Positions 1 to 8,725 are shown, counted from the first letter of the stretch. The stretch is DNA of 64,000 bases from Chitinophagaceae bacterium (GCA_019638595.1 JAHBTJ010000002.1:62001-126000); one strand, 5' to 3'. Notes: generated from the letters alone by a model not told the origin. Translations and numbers: made by a program.

Positions 1-848
1 CTATGAACATTGGTTTATATTCTATATATCCTCCATTCCTTTTCTTAGCTAAGATACGGATATAAAAATCTGCAAGTTTAGAATTGAGTATTGCCAGTAA
101 ATATGTATTTGCTGGAGTAATCAGAGGGCAAGGGGCATTCACAAAAAATCCCTCAGGGGCAATTGCGTAGGAAGCACTCAAGTTCAAATTGCCCCAGACG
201 ATTTTCTGTTTAGAAAAATCGTCCCAATAGCTTATGCTGTCTTGTGTTTCAAACCATTTATTATTCGTTTTCTTACGGGATGTTTTCAAGTCGGTCTCTT
301 TTAGAGAGATGCCATTGGCTTTGGCGTGAGTCATTACCTGTTCTATTTCGCTACGAGTAAGGGCTTCGCCTGTTTGCTTTAGCTTTGGTTTAAAACCTTC
401 TAAAAACAACTTCAAAGCAGGATAGTCATCAATATTATAGTTTCTGCTCGGAAAGGTGGCTATCAAATATCTTTCAGCAAAATCATATCCGTAACGCTTA
501 ATATCGCGCCCCCTGAGAATCGGTCGTATAAGTTCATCCGTTTTTTTTCGTTCTTCTGCTGTCTTACAGTTGGCTAGAATTTCCTGCTTTTTTTCACCGG
601 AAATAATAAAAGCTTCATTGTAACCGGTAAGGATACCCCGGTAAATATTGATGTTCCAATCTTTGAGCGGTATGCCAACTGCTTCTATTTTATTTTTTAT
701 TCTTTGCTCAATATCACTTAGTATCACCCAAGTATCTCCATTTGTAAAGACTGAATCTGTAGCCTTCTGTCTAACGAAATCGCTGATGTTTTTTATTCCC
801 AATTTGTCTATATAAAATCCCCAATTTTGGTTTAAAAAAATTCCTAGT
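1..848 (-). pseudogene. Type IIG restriction-modification enzyme, 3' fragment (TaqI/Eco57I-like specificity part)
   Basis: Read on the minus strand this is one open frame of about 280 codons that enters from an in-frame TAA at about 849-851 and runs off the window at position 1. The translation resembles the C-terminal half of Eco57I-family fused methyltransferase/endonucleases: a stretch like NINIYRGILTGYNEAFII, then a run ending in RPILRGRDIKRYGYDF, then APCPLITPANTYLLAILNSK in the target-recognition region. No methyltransferase NPPY motif or upstream ATG is present, so the catalytic part is missing. It is either a 5'-truncated gene or a silent specificity cassette. It faces a serine DNA invertase gene 20 bp away, which favours an invertible or shuffled arrangement. 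Family assignment is from remembered motif patterns; the cassette idea is inference. Confidence 0.72.
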
Positions 849-860
849 ATTTACTTAAAC
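830..860. repeat. Imperfect inverted repeat at the restriction-fragment/invertase junction
   Basis: GTTTAA at 830-835 is mirrored by TTAAAC at 855-860 around an AT-rich centre. It sits exactly between the truncated restriction reading frame and the invertase start. It could be a recombinase crossover site or an ordinary operator; the arms are short, so this is weak evidence. Confidence 0.3.
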
Positions 861-868
861 AAAAAACA

Positions 869-1483
869 ATGATTTACGGTTACATCCGCGTTAGCACCGA
901 CAAACAAACAGTAGAAAATCAACGTTACGAAATCAATCACTTTTGCCAAAGCAATGTGCATGTTGTGAATAAATGGATTGAAGAAACCATTTCAGGCGCA
1001 AAAAACCTGCAAGATCGAAAACTCGGCAAATTGCTCAAAAAAATGAAAAAAGGTGATATTCTTATATGCTCAGAACTTTCCAGACTTGGCAGGAACCTGT
1101 TAATGATAATGGGAATTTTGAATGAATGTATGAACCGCGATATACAAGTATGGACAATTAAAGATAATTACCGTTTGGGTAGCGACATCAATTCAAAAGT
1201 ACTGGCATTTGCCTTTGGTTTATCTGCAGAAATAGAGCGTAATCTCATTTCCCAACGTACCAAAGAAGCATTAGCTCGTAAAAAAGCGGAAGGCGTTGTA
1301 TTGGGTCGTCCGAAAGGGAGAAAGTCTTCCAAAACAAAACTTACCGGCCAAGAGAAAAAAATAAAAGAACTATTGGATAAAAAGGTTTCCTACTCTGCTA
1401 TTGGCCGAATAACCGGTGTTCATAGGCTTACAGTTTCATCATTCGTGAAAAATGGTCGGATGGCAGGCTGTCCAATTGGATAA
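869..1483 (+). CDS. Serine site-specific DNA invertase/resolvase (Mpi-like)
   Basis: This 204-residue protein is a small serine recombinase. The N-terminal catalytic domain starts MIYGYIRVSTDKQ, where the Ser is the nucleophile, and continues with SELSRLGRN (catalytic Arg region) and the long E-helix segment ending near AEIERNLISQRTKEAL. GRPKGRKSSK leads into a C-terminal helix-turn-helix (about residues 155-200) with the pattern YSAIGRITGVHRLTVSSFVK. Length and order match DNA invertases such as Bacteroides Mpi and phage Gin/Hin. The gene points away from the truncated restriction gene on its left. Such enzymes in Bacteroidota commonly flip promoters or exchange 3' gene segments, so a role in switching the adjacent restriction specificity region is plausible but not shown. 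Confidence 0.9.
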   Translation: MIYGYIRVSTDKQTVENQRYEINHFCQSNVHVVNKWIEETISGAKNLQDRKLGKLLKKMKKGDILICSELSRLGRNLLMIMGILNECMNRDIQVWTIKDNYRLGSDINSKVLAFAFGLSAEIERNLISQRTKEALARKKAEGVVLGRPKGRKSSKTKLTGQEKKIKELLDKKVSYSAIGRITGVHRLTVSSFVKNGRMAGCPIG

Positions 1484-1512
1484 ATGTAATATATTTAGAT
1501 ATCACAATGTAG

Positions 1513-1622
1513 GATAACAGGAACGAATAAAACGTCTGTTAAAATATCCGCCTTGAGTTCAAGGAGGCTGCCACTGCTTTGCCGGGTAATCTTTTTGAGA
1601 ATATCTGTTCAATACTCAGCCA
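1513..1622 (+). pseudogene. Fragment of an AlbA_2/Schlafen-type ATPase gene
   Basis: This stretch closely matches the first ~120 bases of the intact gene at 11323, sharing for example AAGGAGGCTGCCACTGCTTT followed by GCCGGG and AATCTTTTTGA. The reading frame is broken by an early in-frame TAA and a deletion of about 11 bases after the seventh codon. The homology stops near 1622, and the intact but divergent AlbA_2 gene begins at 1708. It is therefore the remnant of a third paralogue or a recombination scar. Confidence 0.8.
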
Positions 1623-1707
1623 ATTAAAGATTTTCAGGAAATACTCAGGTATATCCTGGTATGGGAGGCGAAAAAGCAGAGAACATGAATTAAAAATTAT
1701 CGGATAA

Positions 1708-3207
1708 ATGAGCCTTCCTGTAAATATCGAACAAATCTTGAACGGCCAAACGGTTGAATGGGAGCGTATTGAATGTAAGCAGGGCTGGAACCCCGAAGAT
1801 GTAATACCTGCCATTGGCGCTTTTGCAAACGATATCAACAATTGGGGAGGTGGTTACATCTTTATTGGTGTAGCAGAAAATGATGGTATAGCCCAATTAC
1901 CTCCTGTTGGTTTACATGCGGGAAGCCTTGATGGTGTTCAAAAAGAACTTTTGAACCTAAGCTATAAAATACAACCTTATTATGCACCTGTTTATCAACC
2001 CTACGTACTTAACGGTAAACATATTTTAGCCATATGGGTTCCCGGTGGTGATAACCGGCCTTATAAAGTCCCGTCAACATTAGGGGCTAAAGGGCAGCAC
2101 AGGTATTATGTAAGGAGAGGCTCAAGCGCTGTAATAGCTAACCAGCAGGAAGAGCTTTTATTACTTGAGATGGCAAAACGAATTCCTTTTGATGACCGGG
2201 CTAATCATCATTCAAAAATAGAGGGCTTAAATTTTGGGTTGATAAGGTCTTTTCTTGAAGAAATAAAGAGTGATTTGGCAAAAGAAGTCGCCCACATGCC
2301 TTTAAGTGAATTGGCTCAACAAATGCGCATTGCCGGCGGACCGCCTGAAGCCCTGCTGCCATTGAATGTGGGGCTGTTGTTTTTTTCTGACAAGCCGGAT
2401 AAATATTTTCCGGGTGCAAAAACAGATCTTGTTATTCACCAGGATAAGTCGGGCACTGTGTTTACCGAAAAAATACTTACCGGGCCTATTCAGCAGCAGT
2501 TGAGGAATGCGCTGTCGTTCATTCAGACCAATGTTATCAAAGAAAAGGTCATTAAAGTATCTGCAAGGGTTGAAGCGGAAAGAGTGTACAATTTTCCTTT
2601 GGCTGCCGTAGAGGAAGTAGTAGCCAACGCTTTTTATCACCGGAGCTATGAACAGGACAGTCCCATTGAAATTAATTGTTTTCCTGATCGAATTGAGGTG
2701 TTAAGTTTTCCCGGCCCGTTGCCTCCTGTTACGAAGGCTATTCTTAAAAAAGAAAAAAGAATTGTGGCGAGGAAATACCGTAATCGCAGGGTAGGCGATT
2801 TTTTAAAAGAACTGAGGCTTACCGAAGGGAGAGCAACGGGTTTTCCTACTATTTATAACAGCATGCAGCAAAATGGTTCGCCCAAACCGGTATTTGACAC
2901 GGATGATGAGTACACTTATTTCCTGGCCATTCTTCCATCTCGCGCAGATTTTTTATCTGCAACAGACCGGCTAACAAAAACTGAACTACAAATTTTGAAA
3001 CTATGCCTGAAACCACAAACCAGGGCAGTGATAATGAAGTCTATAGGTTTTAGCAATCAAACCAGGAACTATGAAAAACATCTACTACCGCTTTTAGAAA
3101 AAGAATTGTTGCAATATACTTTACCCGATACACCAAAGAGCCCAAAACAAAAATATATAACCAGCCATGAAGGTAAAAAGAGAATAGATAATGAACTTAG
3201 TTACTAA
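1708..3207 (+). CDS. AlbA_2 (Schlafen) domain ATP-binding protein, RecG-like C-terminus
   Basis: The 499-residue product has an N-terminal AlbA_2/SLFN nucleic-acid-binding domain (about residues 10-140), with the family pattern VEWERIECKQGWNPEDV followed by GAFANDINNWGGGYIFIGV. A degenerate HATPase_c_4 region lies at about 295-390 (EEVVANAFYHRSYEQ, FPDRIEVLSFPGP). A winged-helix-like C-terminus follows at about 415-490. Proteins of this type are often annotated as putative transcriptional regulators or RecG-like helicases, although they lack helicase motifs; their biochemical role is poorly known and many lie in defence islands. It follows a fragment of a paralogue and precedes an Mrr endonuclease. 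No Shine-Dalgarno sequence is visible. Domain calls are from motif recognition; function is unassigned. Confidence 0.85.
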   Translation: MSLPVNIEQILNGQTVEWERIECKQGWNPEDVIPAIGAFANDINNWGGGYIFIGVAENDGIAQLPPVGLHAGSLDGVQKELLNLSYKIQPYYAPVYQPYVLNGKHILAIWVPGGDNRPYKVPSTLGAKGQHRYYVRRGSSAVIANQQEELLLLEMAKRIPFDDRANHHSKIEGLNFGLIRSFLEEIKSDLAKEVAHMPLSELAQQMRIAGGPPEALLPLNVGLLFFSDKPDKYFPGAKTDLVIHQDKSGTVFTEKILTGPIQQQLRNALSFIQTNVIKEKVIKVSARVEAERVYNFPLAAVEEVVANAFYHRSYEQDSPIEINCFPDRIEVLSFPGPLPPVTKAILKKEKRIVARKYRNRRVGDFLKELRLTEGRATGFPTIYNSMQQNGSPKPVFDTDDEYTYFLAILPSRADFLSATDRLTKTELQILKLCLKPQTRAVIMKSIGFSNQTRNYEKHLLPLLEKELLQYTLPDTPKSPKQKYITSHEGKKRIDNELSY

Positions 3208-3315
3208 CCTGTAACTAAGTATAACTAAGTTGGGGAAAATAAAAACTTATGCAATTGACGGTGCAAAAGTGCCATTTAGGAAATAGCAGCTTAGTTAGAA
3301 GAGAATAACTAAGTT
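3194..3315. repeat. Cluster of AACTAAGT short repeats
   Basis: The octamer AACTAAGT, or its complement, occurs about five times: inverted at 3194-3202, direct at 3213-3220 and 3223-3230 (10 bp apart, one helical turn), inverted (partial) at 3290-3296, and direct at 3307-3315. The first copy overlaps the 3' end of the AlbA_2 gene. The arrangement suggests binding sites for a protein; no protein can be named. Confidence 0.45.
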
Positions 3316-3381
3316 TATCGAAGTATTATTATATGTCTGCTCAAAAAATAACAGGCAGGCTCTACTAAGCAGATTTAATAA

Positions 3382-3502
3382 GCCTGTACACGAACGAGTG
3401 TACAAGCAGTGTGTAAGCTAAGAGGCTAAGCCTAACTCGCATTATTAGAAAACCTGATTACTTATACACTTATACAAAAACAAGTGTATAAGCGGTGTGC
3501 AG
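3382..3502. repeat. Two diverged hairpin repeats between AlbA_2 and mrr
   Basis: The 341-bp gene-free stretch 3208-3548 contains two related hairpins. TGTACAC (3385-3391) pairs with GTGTACA (3398-3404), and CTTATACACTT (3461-3471) pairs with AAGTGTATAAG (3482-3492). Each is followed by a matching tail, AAGCAGTGTGTAAG in the first and AAGCGGTGTGCAGG in the second, so they are two copies of one ~45-bp unit about 80 bp apart. They could be REP-like elements, recombinase sites or operators for mrr. Confidence 0.55.
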
Positions 3503-3548
3503 GTAAAAAAACAATATAGAACATTATCGTACTTTAAAATATATCTAA

Positions 3549-4460
3549 ATGCCTATACCGGATTACCAAACCGTTATGCTACCGCTTCTGCAGCTATTGT
3601 CAGACGATACAGAGCATTCCATGAAAGATATAGTGCCAACATTAGGAAAACGATTTAAACTGACAGAAGATGAGATGAGTATTCTCCTGCCAAGCGGCGG
3701 CTCGTTGTTATTCGCCAGCCGTGTAGGCTGGGCAAGAACCTATCTTAAAAAAGCAGGATTGGTTGATTCGCCTAAAAGAGCAGTATTGGTTATAACAGAG
3801 CGTGGTAAAAAAGTGTTACGTGAAAAACCTTCAAAAATAGATAACCAGTTACTGAGACGGTTTCCCGAGTTCGTAGAGTTTCAGAACTTCAAAAAAGAAA
3901 CGTCTGAGTCACCGAACCAAACGCAAGCCAATGAGCAAACCCCTGAAGAAGTTGTTGACTTTGCTTATCAGAACATCCGCCAGTCTCTTGCACAGGAATT
4001 GATAGATACTGTTCGGCGATTAAGTCCTGCTGCTTTTGAACGACTGGTTGTGGAATTGTTAGTGAAAATGGGGTATGGCGGTTCCATTCAGGATGCCGGT
4101 AAAGCAGTAGGGAAAACAAATGATGAAGGAATAGATGGCACGATCAAGGAAGATAAATTAGGACTGGATATTATTTATATTCAGGCTAAGCGCTGGCAGG
4201 CGGGCAATATTGTTGGCAGACCAGAGCTCCACAAATTTGTTGGAGCATTGGCAGGTCAGGGAGCAAAGAAAGGTATATTTATCACCACATCTTCTTTTTC
4301 AAAGGAAGCGCTCAATTATGCTCCAAAAAATGAAACAAAAATTGTGCTGATTGATGGTGTTCAACTTGCGCAACTAATGATTGACTATAACCTGGGCGTA
4401 TCCGTACAACGGACGTATGAAATTAAGCGGCTGGATAATGATTATTTTGAGGAAGTGTAG
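3549..4460 (+). CDS. mrr: Mrr-type restriction endonuclease
   Basis: The 303-residue product has the layout of Mrr. An N-terminal winged-helix Mrr_N domain (about residues 1-95) includes LFASRVGWARTYLKKAGL. An acidic linker follows, then an Mrr_cat PD-(D/E)XK nuclease domain (about 155-275). That domain starts LSPAAFERLVVELLVKMGY and contains the catalytic signature EGIDG with QAKRW downstream. Enzymes of this family cut methylated foreign DNA. The length is normal and the gene looks intact. It is one of the few undamaged genes in the island and has no methyltransferase next to it, as expected for a type IV system. Confidence 0.93.
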   Translation: MPIPDYQTVMLPLLQLLSDDTEHSMKDIVPTLGKRFKLTEDEMSILLPSGGSLLFASRVGWARTYLKKAGLVDSPKRAVLVITERGKKVLREKPSKIDNQLLRRFPEFVEFQNFKKETSESPNQTQANEQTPEEVVDFAYQNIRQSLAQELIDTVRRLSPAAFERLVVELLVKMGYGGSIQDAGKAVGKTNDEGIDGTIKEDKLGLDIIYIQAKRWQAGNIVGRPELHKFVGALAGQGAKKGIFITTSSFSKEALNYAPKNETKIVLIDGVQLAQLMIDYNLGVSVQRTYEIKRLDNDYFEEV

Positions 4461-4661
4461 GTCGCTTGTATATGATCAGTTCCGGTTGGTGATATACTGC
4501 TTTGAGCTTTGACATGATGACTCGTATTGCAATGCGCTTTGCTGCCATGAAAATATACTGATGAAGTGATTGTTCGACCCCGCAAAAGCCTGATCTGCTG
4601 TTTAATTTTTATCAACAAACTAGAAAATTTAGTATTTTAGTTTTACTAATCTACAATCAAA

Positions 4662-4760
4662 ATGGATAGCAGTCCTCAACATAATGACATCATTTTTTAC
4701 AATACCCCGTCCGGTGATGTAAAAATAGAAGTGATCTTTAATGACAAACTTTTTGGCTGA
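4662..4760 (+). pseudogene. RhuM-family protein, N-terminal remnant
   Basis: The 32-codon frame starting ATG GAT AGC encodes a peptide ending TPSGDVKIEVIFNDKLFG before TGA. This matches the start of RhuM/virulence-type Fic-less proteins, which continue with a WLTQ..MAELF segment that is missing here. The sequence from 4731 (GTGATCTTTAATGACAAA) is repeated at 8726, where the next part of a RhuM gene is found. This copy is therefore truncated by rearrangement. Confidence 0.65.
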
Positions 4761-4842
4761 AACAATAATACATTATACCAAAACCATGTATCATTTTCCT
4801 GGCGTCAGGAAGGTGATAAAACAAAATTAAAAGACTTAACCA

Positions 4843-5163
4843 ATGAAAAAAGACTTATCATAACAAGGATTATCTGTGTTTGAACAAATTAAACAGACAG
4901 ATGAAAACGGTAATGAATTTTGGATGGCAAGGCAACTTGCTAAAACACTTGATTATACCGATTTCAGGAATTTTTCTGGTGTAATTGAAAAAGCTATTGA
5001 AGCCTGCAAAAACAGCGGTCACAACCCTCTGGAACACATCGTTGAAGCCAACGAGGTGTTAATTGCCGGGCAGGGAGCAAAGCAAACCTATACAAGCTAT
5101 AAGCTTTCCCGTTACGCCTGCTACTTAATTGTACAAAGCTTTGGTATGTGCACTGGGCGCTGA
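4843..5163 (+). pseudogene. DNA-damage-inducible protein D (DinD)-like, broken at both ends
   Basis: A start ATG AAA AAA GAC at 4843 is followed by an in-frame TAA at 4861-4863. After that stop the same frame continues through 5163 with typical DinD sequence: FEQIKQTDENGNEFWMARQL, VIEKAIEACKNSG, YKLSRYACYLIVQ. Family members are usually about 280 residues, but homology ends after LIVQ and is replaced by a short unrelated tail. An annotation starting at the GTG at 4876 (95 residues) would be the residue of this gene, not a real small protein. Just downstream (from 5170) lies a 23-bp sequence also found at 6736, next to the 190-bp repeat, pointing to repeat-mediated rearrangement. Confidence 0.75.
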
Positions 5164-5333
5164 GAAGAGCCCTCACTCTACGGAGAATTAAACCAGGTTG
5201 AATTTGTGGAGGTAACCCCCACCATTGATAAAAAAGTTAACGCCTTTGCTTTATAATATAGTTCCGGGGTAAGTTTAACAATAAATAATATCTTTACGCC
5301 CTTAGTAAAGTATATAATCAAATCGTTGATAGA

Positions 5334-6320
5334 ATGATTTCCCTATTTGAACTGAGGATTCCCTTATACAGGATTGTCGTGTTTGCCGCTATAATATTAT
5401 TGGCATCCTGCCAGAAAGAACTTTCTTTCGAAACACCTGCTGATCCTGGCGATATTATTCCACCTGACTCACTTGCTACATTTTCGTTTGTGCCTTCAGG
5501 TAATAATTGTTCAGACGCAACTACACAGGGTATATTACAAAAAGATGTACCACTAAGCGCTGCGAAGATTACTGTATCGGTTAATGTAACCAAAAAAGGT
5601 AAATGGATTATGAGCACGACCGCAACCAATGGTATTTCCTTTGCTGGTGCGGGAGCGTTTTCCACTACTGGTATACAAGTGATCACTCTAACAGGTTCAG
5701 GCACACCCACCACAGTTGGAGTTAGCCAGATACCACTAAAAGCAGGGAGCGCAACCTGTAGTGTTTCTGTAACAGTTACCGATGGTAGTAGTACAACAAC
5801 CGGTGATTATTATTATAAAGCTGTTATTGGAGGGGTTTCTTATGCGCAGTATGCTACTTATGATAATGGGTTTATTCCAGGTTCCGGGTTGGGAGGAACT
5901 GATGAAGTAAATTTCAGTGCTTCCATTGATTATGATGGAGATCAGGCTCCTGCAGGAACAACAGGGTTTTATATAGAGAAAGGTATAATGTCTAATTATC
6001 TGTCTGCTTCAGATGCACAATTTAAAGCATTCTTTCCCATTGGTGACCTGACTTATGCACCCAAAGGATCCGGGCCGCAAAATGGTATTGTTATTGGCTG
6101 GACAGATCCTGATGGACAATTCTGGACTACAAATTCTGGTACAGGAGATCAAACGGGAAGCACTTTCAAGATAATTAGCGTAACAGATTCATATGACGTT
6201 TTAGGTACGTATTATATTGAAGTGAAGATGCAATTTGAATGCACACTGTATAACAGCCAAACCGGAGATGAAAAAAAATTGACTAATGGAGAAATGGTTG
6301 GATTGTTTGGTAAGATATAA
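5334..6320 (+). CDS. Secreted lipoprotein of unknown function
   Basis: The 328-residue product has a signal peptide with a lipobox ending ILLASC (Cys at about residue 27) followed by an acidic/Pro-rich linker, so it is a predicted lipoprotein. The remainder is Thr/Ser/Gly-rich and probably all-beta. A first module at about 50-150 contains NCSDATTQGIL and a CSVSVTV strand, and a second region at about 160-328 has repeated FSASIDYDGDQ-like strands. No enzymatic motif is recognised. A comparable Chitinophagaceae-type lipoprotein follows at 7744. An AT-rich leader with a TATCTTTAC element around 5290 may be the promoter. Confidence 0.8.
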   Translation: MISLFELRIPLYRIVVFAAIILLASCQKELSFETPADPGDIIPPDSLATFSFVPSGNNCSDATTQGILQKDVPLSAAKITVSVNVTKKGKWIMSTTATNGISFAGAGAFSTTGIQVITLTGSGTPTTVGVSQIPLKAGSATCSVSVTVTDGSSTTTGDYYYKAVIGGVSYAQYATYDNGFIPGSGLGGTDEVNFSASIDYDGDQAPAGTTGFYIEKGIMSNYLSASDAQFKAFFPIGDLTYAPKGSGPQNGIVIGWTDPDGQFWTTNSGTGDQTGSTFKIISVTDSYDVLGTYYIEVKMQFECTLYNSQTGDEKKLTNGEMVGLFGKI

Positions 6321-6900
6321 AACTGACTTATACATAGCTCCCAATTTTTCGAATCTCAGCAGCGTTCCTCCTCCCGGTCATGTGAGTAAGCTGAACGCGG
6401 CGGCATACTGATAGTTTTTGTTTAGTCAAATCTACATATAGCAACCATATGTAATTGCCTGCCATAGGGTTCTGCTAACCCCTCATGCGCAAGCGCCTGG
6501 CTTGTGCTGTTTATACTAACAAAACTTCCAGCGCGCTGCTTAGGTTCACCGCAGCGCCTCAACGCCAAGCCTTTTGTGCATGGGCTGGACGCTGAGAGTC
6601 GTTATCATCGTTTCTGTTTCGTCAAATCTACATCATTCTTGGATGGAAGGAGTTTTAATTACAACCTTTGATTCTCCGCCTGCCGCAGGGTCGCCTGCTA
6701 ATACACAAGACTAAGTGCGGGCAGGCTGCGGAGAACCCTCACTCTACGGAGAATTAAAATGCTTTTTGAACGTAGTTCACGATACAATTAATATTCGGTA
6801 CCTCGTGCGCCACGGTTGAAGTGTGAGACTCAGGGATGATGCCACAGATACCAATACCGGATCCAACACTCCGCCATTATCGGAGGCTATTATGCTATGC
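6321..6900. other. Gene-free stretch carrying repeat debris
   Basis: No credible coding frame is seen here. The stretch contains a TTGTTTAGTCAAATCTACAT-like segment near 6420 that recurs at about 6607 inside the 190-bp repeat, copy A of that repeat (6540-6735), and a 23-bp block (6736-6758, CCCTCACTCTACGG and onward) that is also found at 5170 just after the broken DinD gene. Confidence 0.6.
6540..6735. repeat. ~190-bp dispersed repeat, copy A
   Basis: This copy begins TTAGGTTCACCGCAGCG and ends GCGGAGAA. It is nearly 90% identical by eye to copy B at 8532-8725. The right end can fold: CTCCGCCTGCC near 6671 is partly complementary to the segment leading to GGCTGCGGAG. It has no coding capacity, which suits a MITE-like or other non-autonomous element. 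Both copies end at the same point and are followed by fragments of different broken genes. Confidence 0.7.
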
Positions 6901-7524
6901 TTAGTATTTCGTAATAGGTACCAATATTCCCAGCCTGGTTGAAGTAAGTACATATGCGCCCATGTAACCACCGCCATTGCTGCCCACTATGGGCTTTAGG
7001 GAAAAATCCAGGTTACCTTTCAATTCAATTACAACCGGTTGTATGCGCCATTGCACACCCGTAATAAAATTGAAGCCGTAAATAAGATAATTATATTTTA
7101 CAGTGGAGACTTCATTGCCCGAAGTTTCATATTTGTCTTTGCTGTTTACAAAACCAAGCGCTCCGCCACCACCTGCAAACCAGTTGATCCTGGTGTCAGA
7201 AAAATCGCCGACCAGGGCTCTCTTAAAACCCAACTGGAGGTATTTATAATTATAGGTTTCCGTAATGGTTTTATTTCCGATCACAACGTCATCCTCGTAT
7301 ATCGGTTCCGAAAGCGTATTTATTGATTTTTTATACAATGAAAAATTGAGATACACTTCAGCATCGTCTTCGTTTGTATATTCCAGCATCAAAGTAGGAC
7401 CCCAACCCCTGAATTTAATGGCCGATCCCGGGTTGTTGAACGTGCCATAAGCAGCACCGGCAGACAACTGTGCATAGGAGCATTTTAAACCAAGAGAAAG
7501 GAGTAGTATAAATAACTGCTTCAT
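6901..7524 (-). CDS. Outer-membrane beta-barrel protein, unknown function
   Basis: Starting at the ATG at 7524, the 207-residue product begins MKQLFILLLSLGLKCSYAQ, a good signal peptide. An upstream in-frame start at 7557 would bury this signal and is rejected. The mature part has alternating hydrophobic/aromatic strands (for example YLNFSLYKK, YLQLGFKRAL, INWFAGGGGALGFV) and ends in LGILVPITKY, a terminal barrel strand. The size fits an 8-strand OmpX/OmpW-like barrel. It is a single gene transcribed against its neighbours, sitting between the two copies of the 190-bp repeat. No ligand can be inferred. Confidence 0.78.
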   Translation of the reverse strand: MKQLFILLLSLGLKCSYAQLSAGAAYGTFNNPGSAIKFRGWGPTLMLEYTNEDDAEVYLNFSLYKKSINTLSEPIYEDDVVIGNKTITETYNYKYLQLGFKRALVGDFSDTRINWFAGGGGALGFVNSKDKYETSGNEVSTVKYNYLIYGFNFITGVQWRIQPVVIELKGNLDFSLKPIVGSNGGGYMGAYVLTSTRLGILVPITKY

Positions 7525-7743
7525 GATGTTTGAAGTTAATAGTACGGTAGATTTCACTAAACGAGCATATCCTCCATATTATTATCGTCCATATTAACCA
7601 GATGATCTGTACATATAAAATAGCACAACCAAAAATGCGTTTATACTTTATTGCTATCATTTATGATAAAAATCTATATGAATATTCTTTTTACTATTAA
7701 AAAAATACCACATACCATTTTTAAACAGTTGGCTTCCAGTAAC

Positions 7744-8493
7744 ATGTATCGGGTTTTATATACAGGTTTTGAACGACAATTTATTTGTATGACCGTTATG
7801 GTATTGTTTATTTCATTGTTCAGTAGTTGTTCTAAAAACGATGTTGAGTGCAATTCATCTCCTCCTGTAATTACTGTTGCTACATCTGTGGAGGCTGGCG
7901 GAAATATTGAGCTTAAAGTGGAGAGCATCGGATTTGCCGAATTTTATCATTGGGAGGGACCTGACAATTTCGTTTCAGAAGACCAGAATCCAATACTTAC
8001 GAACGTACAACCTTATAATTCCGGAAGATATACACTGCGGGTAGGTGTAACCGGTGGATGCATGGTTGAAGCCATTTCTGATTCAGTTATCATCACTGTT
8101 CCTGAAGCACCTTGCAGTCCCGGAACCAACCAGGGGCTAATTTCCGACGCCGGCGCCGGATCAATGAGCTTCTATAGTGTAATCTGCGGGACTAAAGGTG
8201 ATTCGTATTTTATGACTGCAAATAGTTCAGCGGGCGACCTTGAACTGCAGTTTGCAGGTATTGATAAACCCGTGGATGGGTTATACTCCATTCAGCCGCT
8301 TGGAGGAGACTGGAATCAAGGAGATGTTCGCGTACGGTTGGTAGCCAGTAGTTCAAATTGGCCTTCTTATTCTGGCAATGTGTATGTAAAAAACAGCAAC
8401 AATAAAATTTCTGCGACATTCTGTGATATTCCTGTAACATCTCAAACGTATAATTTTTCTACAACAGCAAGTGGCAATGTAACAGAAAAATAA
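7744..8493 (+). CDS. Lipoprotein with PKD/Ig-like domain, unknown function
   Basis: The open frame begins at 7651, but only the ATG at 7744 (or 7789) puts a hydrophobic segment and lipobox (LFISLFSSC) near the N-terminus, so 7744 is preferred. After the Cys comes SKNDVECNSSPPVITV and an Ig/PKD-like domain of about 80 residues containing YHWEGPDNF and NSGRYTLRV. A C-terminal ~125-residue domain starts CSPGTNQGLISDAG. The layout resembles other secreted Bacteroidota lipoproteins and the protein encoded at 5334. No catalytic motif is seen. Confidence 0.78.
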   Translation: MYRVLYTGFERQFICMTVMVLFISLFSSCSKNDVECNSSPPVITVATSVEAGGNIELKVESIGFAEFYHWEGPDNFVSEDQNPILTNVQPYNSGRYTLRVGVTGGCMVEAISDSVIITVPEAPCSPGTNQGLISDAGAGSMSFYSVICGTKGDSYFMTANSSAGDLELQFAGIDKPVDGLYSIQPLGGDWNQGDVRVRLVASSSNWPSYSGNVYVKNSNNKISATFCDIPVTSQTYNFSTTASGNVTEK

Positions 8494-8531
8494 TGGCATA
8501 GGGTTGATTACAACAGGCCTTTAAAATGCCA

Positions 8532-8725
8532 TTAGGTTCACCGCAGCGTCTCAACGCCAATCCTTTGTGCATGAGCCGGACGCTGCGAGGCGTTATTATC
8601 GTCTCTGTTTCGTCAAATCTACATCATCTTTGGATGGCAGGAGTTTTAATTATAGCCTTTGATTTTCCGCCTGCCGCAGAGTCGCCTGCTAACACACAAG
8701 GCTAAGCGCGGGCAGACGCGGAGAA
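8532..8725. repeat. ~190-bp dispersed repeat, copy B
   Basis: This is the second copy of the element at 6540-6735, with the same ends (TTAGGTTCACCGCAGCG to GCGGAGAA) and a few small indels. It abuts a RhuM fragment at 8726 that begins with the sequence found at 4731, so the element lies at a rearrangement breakpoint. Confidence 0.7.

Noticed and set aside
3382-3502. CRISPR array
   Set aside because: Only two diverged hairpin units, no regular spacers and no cas genes anywhere in the window.
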